Part shown: positions 48,212 through 58,897 of the stretch, piece by piece
Position numbering within the stretch: the stretch's first letter is position 1
How the letters are laid out: the number at the start of each line of letters is the position of its first letter
NCBI RefSeq assembly: GCF_010015585.1
Contig: NW_022985081.1
Location: 233,995 to 297,994, forward strand
Direction: 5' to 3'
DNA length: 64,000 nt
Source of the DNA: Eremomyces bilateralis CBS 781.70
Taxonomy: Eukaryota; Ascomycota; Dothideomycetes; Eremomycetales; Eremomycetaceae
The notes under the pieces: generated by a model
The model's database searches: none
Told to the model about the DNA's origin: nothing
Seen by the model: only the letters and a program-made list of their open reading frames with translations
Program-made: the position numbers and the translations under genes

Positions 48212-48816
48212 CTAATACTTCGTACGCCGTACAGACAGGAAACTCAAAGCGGCAGCAGCCACGCAGGCGATAAACGCAATGAACGCGAACGCGCTATCCG
48301 CTTGTACCCTCTGACACCGACCCATAATCAAAGCCTCGCCCTTTTTCTCATCCTTGAAAGCGTTGTTGTAGCATCCCCACGACTCAGCCGCTTCTTTCAG
48401 GTGGCATCCCCCTGTGAGCAACGGATTGGGATCCTTCCTACCCCTCCTCGCGTCGTCAAGAATTGAACCACAACTCGTCGATCCGAGTTGAACCGCAAGC
48501 GCGATGCCAGCGGCCAACAAGAGCAACGCAGCGAGGCCGTCAATCGCCCAGGTGATGATGCCCTCGATCGACTCGATATAGTTGGAGGTTACACCGACGA
48601 TGGAGGCGAAGATGGCAAAGCCGCCACAGAACGTGGTGAAGGAAATGACCGCGGGGACGGCTCCGACGTATTGTTGGGTGATGAGAGAGGCCGAGAGGCC
48701 GACAACGACGCCCCCAGCGATGGACTACACTAACTGATTAGAGGCGATGTTAATGTTAGGGTACATGGCAGAAGGAAGCGGACCTGGAACGGCCGAGCCC
48801 AGACTGCTCGTGGCAT
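48212..48816 (-). CDS. MARVEL-domain (Nce102-like) membrane protein
   Basis: The main exon (48724-48212) encodes a four-helix membrane protein. Hydrophobic segments are GGVVVGLSASLI, PAVISFTTFCGGFAIFASIV, ITWAIDGLAALLLLAAGIAL and FAFIAFIACVAAAALSFL. A Cys-containing extracellular loop lies between helices 3 and 4. This matches the MARVEL/Nce102 plan; family members organise eisosomes and sterol-rich plasma-membrane domains. The frame is closed by a stop exactly at a TAG acceptor, so an upstream exon is needed. The best candidate is 48816-48784 (MPRAVWARPFQ) with a 59-nt intron in phase, but its donor (GTCCGC) is weak, so the 5' end is uncertain. As modelled the protein is 181 aa. Confidence 0.75.
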
Positions 48817-50264
48817 GGTTGCTCTCCTGATTTTCAGCCCGATACCGGATATATGATGTCGAATGGGTTGCTCGGTGTCGCGTATATTCGTACCAAAGGA
48901 CAGGTTCGAGGATGAACACTATGGTCAAAAAAGTAGGCGATCGCAAGGTAGAGGAGAGCCAGAAGGAAGAAGCGAACTTCGAAATTCACGAGCAAAGAAT
49001 CCTTCGTCCTCCTTTATGTCCCGTACACTTTCAAGGAAGCGCCGAGCCGCCGAGCCTCTCACTACTCCCTGGCCACAGCTCCTCGCGGCCTGAAATCAGG
49101 ATCCTACCCTAGGTCCCCAATTCCTTTGGGATTCAGATGTGCACTCATAATCCCGAGTCATGGGTTTCTCTGAAATGGTTAATAGATCCAGGTCGGAAAC
49201 GCGCCTGCAAGGTTCGACCTAAGTCAAGGAGAGCAAATCGATTTGATCTTTCACTTCTTTTAGGCTTCTCGCCTGCTCGTGTCCACATCTCTGGGACCTA
49301 CTAAAATACTAGCGCCGACTCATTGAGGCGTGATGAAACGCTCATTGTAGAGAAACGATGGACCACGATCTGCGATGTTAGACTGGGATTCAAATTGCGG
49401 GATTGATTTTCTAAATGCTTGTTCCACTTCCTCTTACTACCTATGTATCTAATTATGTTAGTGGGTCGATCCTTCCTTCGTTCGCGTACTGCAGTTAAAT
49501 ATAACTTTAGCACGGAGCACTTCACCCTAAGTCAACTTCATAAATCATAACCATCTCTGAAGTCTGATCGACTGTTGATTGTCGACAAACTCGACAGGAT
49601 CAAGCCACTCGTTACTAAGATTTTCATTTTTCAATAGTATTGATTTGCAAGGATACCCATTAATAGGGCACTCACCGGAAAAGTTGGGAAATGCGTGGCA
49701 ACTCTGGTGGCATTGATTTGGCGAGGTTGATTCGCTTGTTGCCTGGTGCGGTCTGAGCTTCGTCGCATGTCGAACTTTAAGCGATATTACAAGTACAATA
49801 TTGACATTTGACTGCAGGCCGAGTACAGGGCTGCCGCTTGTCCAATACCATATTTGCTTTTGGAAGTCAGAACATCACCTCACTTTGAGTCTGATATTTT
49901 CAAGAAGACATCTTAATTTTCCTCAATATGGTAAAGATATGTGAAGGTGAAGTAACACGCAACATCGCAGCGATGAAGTGTTCGAGCTCGATACAGCCTG
50001 GCAGTTCAGCTAAGGTACCGCATCCGACTGTAAGACCTAACTAGAAGCATTTGACCGGTAGGCAGCAACGTCTGGAGCAGTTGCTATAAATAACAAGGCA
50101 CAAAGCGATAAAAGGACCAGTCTGTCATCTGTGAGAATGACGGTTTTGATGAATTTCCATTCAAGTTTTTGGCTCCTCTTAATCAATTGTCGATTCTATC
50201 CCGTATCTGCTGTAATAGTCCTCAAATCACCAAATATTTCCGCGGTATCGTACTTCTCTTGATC
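48817..50264. other. Divergent intergenic region
   Basis: About 1.45 kb between the divergent MARVEL and dioxygenase genes. No gene is recognised. It is mildly AT-rich around 49400-50150. Confidence 0.5.
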
Positions 50265-51160
50265 ATGACGGACATCAATGATCCCCAGTCGAACTCGCCC
50301 TCTGGTCCGCCCCCCCTCCCCCCAGATTTCCTTACGTCTCCCCCATCTCAGCGGACCACCCTCACACCCATCCACTTCCCCGACACTCCGCTTCCCGGGT
50401 ACGCCGGCTGCCTCGCCTTCACTCTCGACGGGGTTCTCTCTCCCGACGAATGCGCCGAGCTTGTCGCCCTCGCGGAGTCGCACTCTCGCGCTGGACCAGG
50501 GCAATGGGAGCGCGCGATGGTGAACGCTGGCAGCCATGAGATCATGGCCACGGATATAAGGAACTGCGGGAGGATCATCTGGGACGATCGAGAGGTGGTA
50601 GCGAGGGTTTGGGATAGGTGTTTGGTTGCGCTGGAGAGGGAGAAGGAGTGGTTGGAGCGGGTGGTGGTGGTGGATGGCGAGAAGAAGGGGACGGCGAAAC
50701 CGAGCGGGGACAGGGTGTTGGAGTACCTGGATAAGGGATACAAGTGGTCGTTCAGCAGGTTGAATGAACGGATGAGGTTTTTGAGATATGGGAAAGGGGA
50801 GTATTTCCAAGGTATATGTTTCTTATCACCGGCCTGGGACTATCATCTTCAAAGCTGACACTGATAATGGCAGCCCATCAAGACGGGCAATACCACACCC
50901 CCGATCGCTCAGAAACCTCCCTCCTCACGTTGCAGCTGTACTTGAATGATGCAGAGACCGAGGTTGCTGCTGGCCGAGAGCCTCTTGTCGGCGGCGCTAC
51001 GACGTTCCATTCTTGGGATCTGCTGCGACACCATGATGTCGTGCCGAAAGTTGGCAGAGTTTTGATCTTCCAGCATCAGATGCTGGTCCATTCGGGAGCC
51101 GAGGTCAAGAAAGGAATGAAAATTGCGATGAGAACAGATTTGATGTATAGGAAAGGATGA
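50265..51160 (+). CDS. Prolyl 4-hydroxylase-like 2OG-Fe(II) dioxygenase
   Basis: Exon 1 is 50265-50811 and exon 2 is 50874-51160, joined across a 62-nt intron with a CTGAC branch; 277 aa. The start is the first ATG in the frame. After a Pro-rich N-terminus, the P4H-type fold begins near residue 40. The iron-binding HxD motif is His184/Asp186 (AHQDGQY, created by the splice). The distal His is 255 (LVHSG), and Lys265, ten residues later, is well placed to hold 2-oxoglutarate. The pattern GGATTFHSWD between them is typical. Such fungal proteins hydroxylate proline or other residues in unknown targets. There is no signal peptide or KDEL-like end, so it is probably cytosolic or nuclear, unlike collagen hydroxylases of the ER. 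Confidence 0.88.
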
Positions 51161-51302
51161 GACTCCCTGATTATCTACCGCAATGCTTTACCTTTGGTTC
51201 GATACTCTTCCGTAACGAGGCATGACTCCTAACAGCACCGCTAAAACGCAGACTGGCGGAAGGACTGAGATGCAGCGGGCTCTTGTCCTGCTTTGTGTTT
51301 TC

Positions 51303-51487
51303 CATCATCTGGAGGAAGAAATTGATGGTCCTGAAGCATACCACCAGGGCGTCGGGAACTCTCAATCATTGCCTGCTTTCGCCTCCTGTTACCTTCCTAA
51401 AGACATACCTAAAGTTCCCCCTTTCTATCCCTTTTAATTTAGGAAGCCGATACGATTCTCCGCTTTAGGACTGGGGGTGCACGTCGA
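51303..51487 (+). repeat. Dispersed ~185-bp repeat, copy A
   Basis: Matches 60484-60671 in the same orientation. Shared landmarks in the same order are catcat.tggagg, aagaaattgatggtcct, ccagggc, gaactctcaa, a T-rich tract, ccctttt...ttttaattta/ttttagttta, gatacgattctcc and gtgca.gtcga. Identity looks like roughly two-thirds to three-quarters with small indels. No terminal inverted repeat or target duplication is obvious, and the family is not recognised. Confidence 0.8.
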
Positions 51488-52700
51488 AGGCGAAGTGCAA
51501 TCAACTTCCTCCACCCCGGATGCATATAGTTCTGCAATTGGAGCTTCATAACATTTTCTAACCCCAGACTTCCAGTCAGATTCACGACATGTCACGGTGC
51601 CGTGCTTGCCGACTGAATCATTCGGAGGCTCTGGAATGGCGCCGGCAGCAGAAACCCAGCTTTGTTTGCCTCGACATACTACAGCTGAACCTGCTAGAGT
51701 ATGAGATACGGTAGTAGTGCCGATGGTTAACTAAGTTAGGGTATGCAACGAATAACTTACTATAAACTTGACTAGGTCTTGCTAGATTCCCACCAGAAAT
51801 ACACAACCATCTATTCCCAGTTCAGCACACTAATACTTTCGACACTTCTTCACGGCCTACTTGAATAGCCTCGGAGTGGCCAACACGCCTGCCCATGATA
51901 GGCTTGACGAACTCCAAGATGAGATCAACGAAATCCAGCGAAGTTGCCAGCAGTTTGGAGATGAGACCAATGGGAGGCTGGACAATATAGAGACCAAACC
52001 CGGGAGTATGAAGATGCAACTAGAGAATATTGAAACTATGGTGCAGTGACCGGTCAGTCAAAGGAAAAACAGTGCAGTATAATGCTATTACGAGAAGGTT
52101 GAATCCATTAATTCGAACTACGCACCACACAATTCAATAGCAACCAGGAGACAACACTACAATCATTACTTCCCGAAGGATACGGCACAATAAGGCCATT
52201 CTAAAGCCGCATGGCGAGCATTTTAGGCAGGTATCGGACTGCAGGATACCATACATGAGATCATGGATGGTGAGGCATTGAAGTGAATTGGAATGGGCTG
52301 TCAGCTTGAGACTCATAATCTGTTGAAACTGATTGTAGAATATGGACACTACTCTGAAATACTTGATGTGGTGAGGAGTCTGCTCCTGAGTTTAATTGAG
52401 GGGTTTCATACCGATATCGGAGCTTGGATACAAGTGTTACCAAATGCCTCGTTTCAATTCATCCCAATTGTATAGCAATATCTGTATACTTGAGAGTAGA
52501 GAGATATTTGAATTGATTGGGCAGTGATTTTGAATATCTGCTTCTATTTCCGTTATGATGACGTCTTTCGTCCGTCAAGAGTTTCAGCCATTTGAATCCC
52601 ATCTCAGCTTCTTGTGTTCGCAAAACTGTAAGAAACCATCCTCAAAAAATGAATCCCGACGGAACCCCACTACAGTCACTCCAACCCCCACACTCCGGAG

Positions 52701-52718
52701 TGACTCCACTAAGAGTCA
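52701..52718. promoter_or_regulatory. Inverted TGACTC half-sites upstream of phosphoserine aminotransferase
   Basis: TGACTC (52701-52706) and GAGTCA (52713-52718) form an inverted pair ~125 bp upstream of the ATG. Each matches six of seven bases of the Gcn4/CpcA site TGACTCA. Amino-acid biosynthetic genes are classic targets of this general control system; the binding is inferred. Confidence 0.4.
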
Positions 52719-52843
52719 TTATTGATGTTGTGGATTTTCGGATGGATTCTTAGAACACCCACAGTGTCCTCTCCTACTTGTATTTATACTGCCGTAGTTC
52801 TCAATTCCTTTGGGTAATTACCTATCCTTGAATTGACCGCGCC

Positions 52844-54240
52844 ATGCCTCCTCGATCCGACGTCCATTATTTCGGGGCTGGGCCCGCACCGCTCCCCACC
52901 AACGTTCTCGAAGAAGCCTCCAACGTTCTCCTAAATTACAACGACCGCGGCGTCGGAATCTGCGAAATCTCGCATCGCAGCGCCGATGCCACCGCGATCC
53001 TCGACAACGCTAAGGCTGCCCTCGTCACCCTCTACAATATCCCCACCGACGAATATGAGATCCTCTTTTTGCAAGGCGGTGGCAGCGGGGAGTTCAGCGC
53101 AGTGGTATACCACTTGGTGAGTTACTGGGTTGCGAAGCGGCAGGCGATCGCTACGGAAGAGCTGCGTCTGGCGGTCGCCGATGGGAAGGCGGATACGGGG
53201 GTGGATGTGAATAAGATGGTGATTGAGAGGCTCAAGCGGGAAGTTCATGACGAGTTGAAGTTGGACTATCTAGTGACAGGATCCTGGTCACTCAAGGCGA
53301 GCCAGGAGGCTGCCCGGCTAGTGGGTGCAGAGCATGTGAACATTGCAGTGGATTCACGGGTTGCAAATGACGGGAAGTTTGGGAAGATCCCGTCCGAGGA
53401 GACGTGGAATGTGGTGAAGAGGAAGCGGGAGGGTGGGCCGGGATCGGCGATGGTCTACTTATGTGACAATGAGACGGTGGATGGGGTGGAATTTCCGGGA
53501 TTCCCCAAGAGCTTGGAGTCCTATCCGGAAGACGCTGTCGATGACGATGCACCGCTAGTGGTTGCGGATATGAGCTCGAACTTCATCTCCCGACCGATCG
53601 ATGTGAGGAAATACGCCGTGATCTTCGGAGGGGCACAGAAAAACGTCGGAAACGCTGGCATCACGATTGTGATTGTCCGCAAATCACTGCTACCGCCAGT
53701 CGCCAAGATGGCGAGTCCTGAGCTGCTACGGGAGCTGGGTCTTCCTGTTGGCCCCATTGTACTCGATTGGCCGACGATTGCGAAGAACAATAGCTTGTAC
53801 AACACCCTACCTATCTTCGATGTATGGGTAGCTGGCCGGGTGATGGCCGGACTGGTCCAATCCCATGGCTCAAAAGGCATCGCAGGCCAAGGCGAGATCG
53901 CTACCCAAAAGGCGGCGTTGGTATATGGGGCATTGGATAAGTACCCGGCCGTCTACCGCGTCGTCCCCGATCAATCGGTGCGAAGCAGGATGAACATCTG
54001 CTTCCGAGTCGGAGGGGAGAGTGCGGAAAAGGAAAAGGAATTCTTGCAAGGGGCTGAACAGCGCGGCCTCACGGGTCTGAAAGGACATCGAAGCGTTGGT
54101 GGCATTCGAGCGAGCAATTGTAAGTACTTCTGCCTTGAATTCTGGAAAGAAAGTATTGACTCTCTGCAGATAATGCTGTGTCGATGGAAGCCGTTCAAAA
54201 GCTTGTGCAGTACCTGCAAGACTATGCTCAAGCATCATAA
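52844..54240 (+). CDS. SER1: Phosphoserine aminotransferase
   Basis: Converts 3-phosphohydroxypyruvate and glutamate to O-phosphoserine and 2-oxoglutarate, the second step of serine synthesis; PLP-dependent, cytosolic. Exon 1 is 52844-54119 and exon 2 is 54170-54240, split by a 50-nt intron (GTAAGT...TGCAG); 448 aa, slightly longer than the yeast enzyme. Motifs: FGAGPAPLP at the N-terminus, ISHRS, FLQGGGSGEFSAV, TGSWS, and the PLP-binding Lys266 in GGAQKNVGNAG preceded by ADMSSNFISRP. The C-terminus has LKGHRSVGGIRASNYNAVS across the splice, then SMEAVQKLVQYLQDYAQ. A charged insertion of about 25 residues around residue 110-135 is longer than I expect for the family. Confidence 0.96.
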
Positions 54241-54934
54241 TGGAGCTTATGGAAGAACAACGAGAAAGATAGACCATGGTGGTTTCAACACGTCTGATGA
54301 TTGCATCACAGGTATTCGAAGGCGATCTTCTGGGGTTCAAAGAGTTATGCCAATTCCTGAAGGTAAAAGGAATACAAAGCAAGCAAATGCCGAGTATCAT
54401 CTATTCAAGGGTTTCTATCAGTCCCATCACTCCCATCTCGATGTCCTATCTCGTTCAACCTGCTCGGGTATCGCGTGCCGTCTTGGCTAGTCTTAATAAT
54501 AGTAGACTATGGATTCGGAATTTCGGATGAATGAGTTTTTTGCTAATTATATCAACAAGAGGAGAAGTTCAAGCGTTGAATCATGAATGTGAGTTACAAC
54601 CTTGAAGGCCCAAGTGGCTAAATCTGAACGGAGGTATGATCGGCATGATGTACCACACTCGATGCAACGGTCACGAGAGTTATATTGACTTTGGCGCACA
54701 AATGTAATGAGCATGACAGGTTTGCAACTCTATCATCTCGGAGCATGCCGTCGGTATTAATATCTAGAAGTGTGAAGGCCAGTGGTCGCGCTTCCAGGTC
54801 GGTTAGAGTTATCTGTCCAAAAATAGCATCCCTTTAACTTCCGGGACAGTTCGCATAGGCGATCAAGGGAAATCCTGTGACATCTTAATTATCCCGCCCA
54901 CTTTATCAATTAACTGAGTCAAAACCGTTCGCAA

Positions 54935-55402
54935 ATGTCGGCCTAAAACGGAATCAACCCGGACTTCGAGGCATTCCAGTCGTCTTCATCCCTCACGCTG
55001 TACGACACCAGATATCGGCTGGTGGTGTTTCGGACGATCAGCAAAGGTACCTCGGGACCGTCCGAATCACAAACGCTACTGAGTAACCGTTACCACACCA
55101 GCTCGCCGCAACTCCACGATACCACTGGTCGTTCAATATTCCGAATTCCAGCGCTGAATCCAAGTCAGCAACGCGCGTTACCCCACAAAGTCATGGAGCT
55201 GGCCGTTTATAGGATGGAGATCCAGGACCGCCACATTGTCGAAGACAGGAACCCGGATCGTCAATGGAGTGACTCTGTGCTTCCCGCCAACAAGGGCTCA
55301 GAATTAACATTCCTGATATTAGTTCCAGAGTTCCTTATAGATTACCATGACTTTTGCGACGTAACATATTTCGACTTCTTCGCACCCCATTGGATGGCTT
55401 GA
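54935..55402 (+). pseudogene. Short coding relic, family unknown
   Basis: From 54947 to the stop at 55402 the frame is open for 151 codons, with composition that looks coding (for example TLYDTRYRLVVFRTISKG, then SELTFLILVPEFLIDYHDF). An ATG at 54935 is in frame but is followed by a TAA after three codons, which a single C-to-T change from CAA would produce. Alternatively the real start is an internal ATG (55193) or an unseen exon. I recognise no family. Length, lack of a convincing start and isolation argue for a decayed gene, but chance cannot be excluded. Confidence 0.3.
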
Positions 55403-55692
55403 GGCTGGGCAGAGGGGTTCAAACGTCAAACACGAGAACTTGATGCTCGGACTCCCTTCGCGCCCATATCCGACCATGCGAATGGGACGTCGGCTCGCTG
55501 GGTTCCGGAAGCCAGGGGACGACTTGCGTTTACGACTTCATGCCTGGCAGATGAAATTCACCTCTCCAGTGCCAGTCATGTAATTAAAGTAGCAGCATGG
55601 TTTGTGAATGTTTCTTACATGACCTCGTGTTTGGTGCGACTCCAATTTATTACCCGCTGCTTGCGGCTTGCCATTTCGTTATGGTTGCGTAG

Positions 55693-55698
55693 TATAAA
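55693..55698 (+). promoter_or_regulatory. TATA box of the cysteine-rich protein gene
   Basis: TATAAA lies 106 bp upstream of the ATG at 55804, a normal distance for a fungal secreted-protein gene. Confidence 0.6.
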
Positions 55699-55803
55699 GG
55701 ATACTGATATGGCCAACTTTTAACTGCAATCGTCGAGTCTACTTTCGTTGCATTTGAGTCACCATATCTTGATAAAGCCCTGAATTTAAATCAATCTGTC
55801 ACC

Positions 55804-56573
55804 ATGAAGACTACGCTTGTATTGCTTGCTCTATCCTATCTTGCTGTTGCAGCTCCTCAAGGAGATGGGCTTACTGTGAAGCCTGGTGCTTGCGAGTGCC
55901 CGCTGGTCTACTGTGTTCAAGCTGAGCCGATGGTATGTTGGCTATGTCCATTCGTTCCTCCAATCGGATTCCACTGACACCTGATAGCGCTGCGAATGCC
56001 AGCGAAATGCTGCTCTAGAATGCATCGAAAAGAACAACGGCAACCCAAGATGCCCTCAACCGCCGACATGCGAGGCTTCGCCCACCAGGCCCACTCCCTC
56101 AGATCCCCCGGGAGTCACACCAATTCCGCTCCCTGAACCGATCCCAGATTCTTGCGGGGGACGCGGAGGACCAACCTGCCCCGACAAGTTCGAGTGCGTC
56201 CAGAAACCGGGCTCGCCGTGTGGCCCAGAGTCAGACTGTCCCGGTGTATGCGTGAGAAAGCGACAGTACTGCGGCGGACTGTTGGGCATTCAGTGCGATG
56301 AAGGGGAGCTCTGCATCAACGATCCGTGGGGACCGGAGTGCGGGTAAGTTGATGCTTAATGATTCTAGAAGTTCTGATAAGAAGTTGAAGCTGACTCTTA
56401 TTAGTATGGGTTGCGATGTGCCGGGAATCTGTGTTTCTGGATCGAGCAAAATGTGTGGAGGATTTGCAGGATTCAAGTGTGCAGGGCCGGAACAGGTCTG
56501 TGTAGATGATCCTAGAGACGATTGCGATCCGAAAAATGGTGGATTTGACTGCGGTGGACTCTGTGTTGGCTAG
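55804..56573 (+). CDS. Secreted cysteine-rich protein with three six-Cys modules
   Basis: Exons: 55804-55932, 55988-56343, 56405-56573; 217 aa. Residues 1-16/17 form a signal peptide (MKTTLVLLALSYLAVAA). An N-terminal cysteine cluster (to ~71) and a Pro-rich linker (~75-97) lead into three tandem modules starting at Cys99, Cys138 and Cys179. Each begins CGG-x2-G-x2-C and contains six cysteines, with spacing x7, x5-6, x7-8, x3-8, x3-5. All would be paired, suggesting a disulfide-stabilised extracellular protein. A basic RKR between modules 1 and 2 could be a Kex2-type site. The second intron lies inside module 2, so the modules did not arise by simple exon duplication. Single CGG-type cysteine domains occur in other fungal secreted proteins of unknown role; no enzyme motif is visible. 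Confidence 0.88.
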
Positions 56574-56687
56574 ACCATTACAACCGCATTCAGAATGCAC
56601 CAGCGTCATTGACATCAAGGCGACGCAGTTGCGCAGCCCCAAAATTGCAAACTTGTTCCTAGTATGTCCTCATGATATGTATATCAC

Positions 56688-56693
56688 CACGTG
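56688..56693. promoter_or_regulatory. CACGTG box between two secreted-protein genes
   Basis: CACGTG (followed by ATC) lies ~115 bp after the cysteine-rich gene and ~1.16 kb before the nuclease ATG. It is a possible Pho4/NUC-1 or Cbf1 site; weak evidence alone. Confidence 0.25.
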
Positions 56694-57159
56694 ATCGATC
56701 GAATAGCTCCTTGTTCAAGATTTGACCGGTATTGACTCTGTTTCTGTAAAGTGTAAACCTGCCATACATTTAATGTATATGTTGCCCTGCTTCGAGGAGC
56801 AGGGGTTCAGATATTTCGCGCCACTGCAGCTAAGTTTCATGCCTTGGTTAGACTGTTAGAGGCATCAGCACCGGCCCGACGGTCCATACGGTGAGGACTT
56901 GAATGTAAGTATGTCTCTTCACTCTTAGTTGATTATTCCGTACGGTCAAAAGCGTCACAAAGAGTGCGTCAATCACCGATCTACCATAGTCCGTGGACTC
57001 GGAAGAGCGAGCATCGCAGCATCATCTCCAACCTTAAACATGAAGATTTTCCCCCCATCGATGATCGGACCCGATATCCCGTTTTTAAAAGTCTCCGTGC
57101 AACCGCATAGGTCGAGCTGAATGGCACAATTCCACACTGTTGTTTGAAACAATCTCGCA

Positions 57160-57200
57160 CCCCAACAATCCCCCAAATCTCCCGAATCTCCCAACTCCCC
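57160..57200 (-). promoter_or_regulatory. C-run tract (G-quadruplex candidate on minus strand)
   Basis: Five runs of three to five C fall within 41 bp, with linkers of about six nucleotides. Read on the minus strand, this satisfies the usual G3+ quadruplex pattern. It lies ~650 bp upstream of the nuclease gene. Confidence 0.55.
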
Positions 57201-57730
57201 AATGTCCACCATGTCTGAATTTGGCTCTGCACTTTGCCTCCCCAAACCAAGAGCCCTTCCAGCTGTGAATATGGAAAGGCAGGCCGTGAAATAGCAATCC
57301 ATCCACTCGTCCACTTAACGGATCGCATTCCTGCACAAGGTCAATCTCTTGATTGATTGGGCAGGTGACGCCGCCAATCTTAATAGCGGATCGGTCGTGC
57401 TGCAGCGAGGGCGGGCGTTAGGCGTTAGCGCGACCATCTGCCCTCCACTGAGCCCGTGTTTCGCAGCAAACATCGCCCAGTCAAGGACGAAAGACCGGCA
57501 CCTCGTTTAAGGTCAAAGGAAGATCCAGGAATTGACCTTCCGGACGTGGCAACATCGCCAGAACGTGTTTCCTTTCGGAATTGACACGCGCTCAAATGAC
57601 TGGAGCGGCGATAGGATCGAGTCAACGCGACATGTGAACCTGATAAGAGATGAATTCTAGAAACGGCTGTCGGTCCTGCTAATTTGGTGCGGGTGATCGT
57701 CATTTACGACAGCGTTGAGGTCAAGATAGT

Positions 57731-57738
57731 TATATAAG
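57731..57738 (+). promoter_or_regulatory. TATA box of the nuclease gene
   Basis: TATATAAG lies ~112 bp upstream of the ATG at 57850. Confidence 0.6.
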
Positions 57739-57849
57739 AGCATAGAATTTTTGTAGCTACTCCGTCCCCTTGCCGTTCGTGCACCACAACAACGGTAGGA
57801 GAGCTCCAGGACGACCACTTGAAGTCATCTTCAGGCCTTGTCGCGCAAG

Positions 57850-58593
57850 ATGAAGTCCGCCACCGCCACCGTCGCCGTCCTCTCCCTCATCCCTCTCCTC
57901 CATGCGGCGCCTCTCGCGTCGCCCACACCACCCAACATCCCCTCCGAATCCAGCGCGAGAACCATGCTCTCCGGTTTGACCACCGCGGCGGGCGACGCCA
58001 CCGGTTACGACCGTGACCTCTTCCCGCACTGGATCACCATCTCTGGCAAGTGCAACACGCGGGAGACGGTGCTCAAGCGCGACGGCACGGACGTGGAGAC
58101 GGACGACGCGTGTGCATCGACGAGCGGGAGTTGGTTTAGCGTGTATGATGGAGCGACGTGGACGGCCGCGTCGGATGTGGATATTGACCATGTTGTGCCG
58201 TTGTCAAATGCTTGGAAGGTAAGGAGTCTGACCTCTTGGATGGTTATTAGATGAGAGTGGAGCGTGCTGACTTGGGGATATATAGTCCGGTGCGAATGAA
58301 TGGACGACTGCACAGCGACAGACGTTCGCGAACGATCTGACCAATCCTCAGCTTCTTGCTGTGACGGACAACGTCAATCAAGCAAAGGGTGACAAGGGCC
58401 CGGAGGCGTGGAAGCCACCGCTTGGTATGTCTTGCCGTTCATGTACAAAATGTCTTCCTGCAATGCTAACTATGCCGTAGAGTCATACTGGTGCACCTAC
58501 GCCCGCATGTGGATCAAGGTTAAGGACATCTACAGCTTGACTGTCAACTCCGACGAGAAGAGCGCGCTGGGCGAAATGCTGGATACGTGCTAG
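57850..58593 (+). CDS. Secreted HNH nuclease, DUF1524/GmrSD-like
   Basis: Exons: 57850-58218, 58286-58424, 58481-58593; 206 aa. Residues 1-~19 form a signal peptide (MKSATATVAVLSLIPLLHA), so the enzyme should act outside the cell. The mature part matches the fungal secreted DUF1524 family: DLFPHWITISGKCNTRE, then CASTSGSWFSVYDG, the catalytic ββα-metal motif DIDHVVPLSNAW (His114 next to Asp113), and the second half VTDNVNQAKGDKGPEAW with Asn154 and Lys157. The C-terminal YWCTYARMWIKVKDIY helix completes the domain. Four or more cysteines suggest disulfides. The fold predicts a metal-dependent nucleic-acid nuclease; substrate is unproven. The neighbouring acid phosphatase, transcribed convergently, could act on its products. 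Confidence 0.9.
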
Positions 58594-58897
58594 AAGGGCA
58601 GGTCGGAAGCTGTTAACGGGACCTTTTCTGGGAATCCGGCGGTTTCTGGCAGCTAGGGCGGTTCTGGTGCCTAGACTTCAATCTCGGCTGGAAACAGGGA
58701 GAATAGAGGACGTAGGACCCCCTGGATGGTGTCGGTGGTTGCATTGCTATTCTTATTTGTCTCGTGAACATCTTCAATGTACCTTTCCTGGTGTTCAAGG
58801 AGCTATCGAATATACAGCAGACACTGACTATTCGTCATGGGCAGAATAAAGATTATATACTGCTCCAAATAACCGACATACTGAGACTAATCAATAT

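Larger units (their letters stand above)
51161..52843. other. Intergenic region with one repeat copy and a coiled-coil-like frame
   Basis: No complete gene is seen. It contains copy A of the dispersed repeat (51303-51487), a short open frame with coiled-coil character (51834-52049) and the promoter of phosphoserine aminotransferase. Confidence 0.5.
54241..55803. other. Intergenic region downstream of phosphoserine aminotransferase
   Basis: Apart from the coding relic at 54935-55402 I see no gene. Frames overlapping 54240-54530 are continuations or shadows of the aminotransferase exon. Confidence 0.45.
56574..57849. other. Intergenic region before the nuclease gene
   Basis: About 1.3 kb with no supported gene. 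It contains a CACGTG box, a C-run tract (57160-57200) and the nuclease TATA box. Confidence 0.5.

Noticed and set aside
42810-54240. Secondary-metabolite cluster around the ABC exporter
   Set aside because: Neighbours are a MARVEL protein, a dioxygenase and phosphoserine aminotransferase; there is no backbone synthase, cytochrome P450 or pathway regulator.
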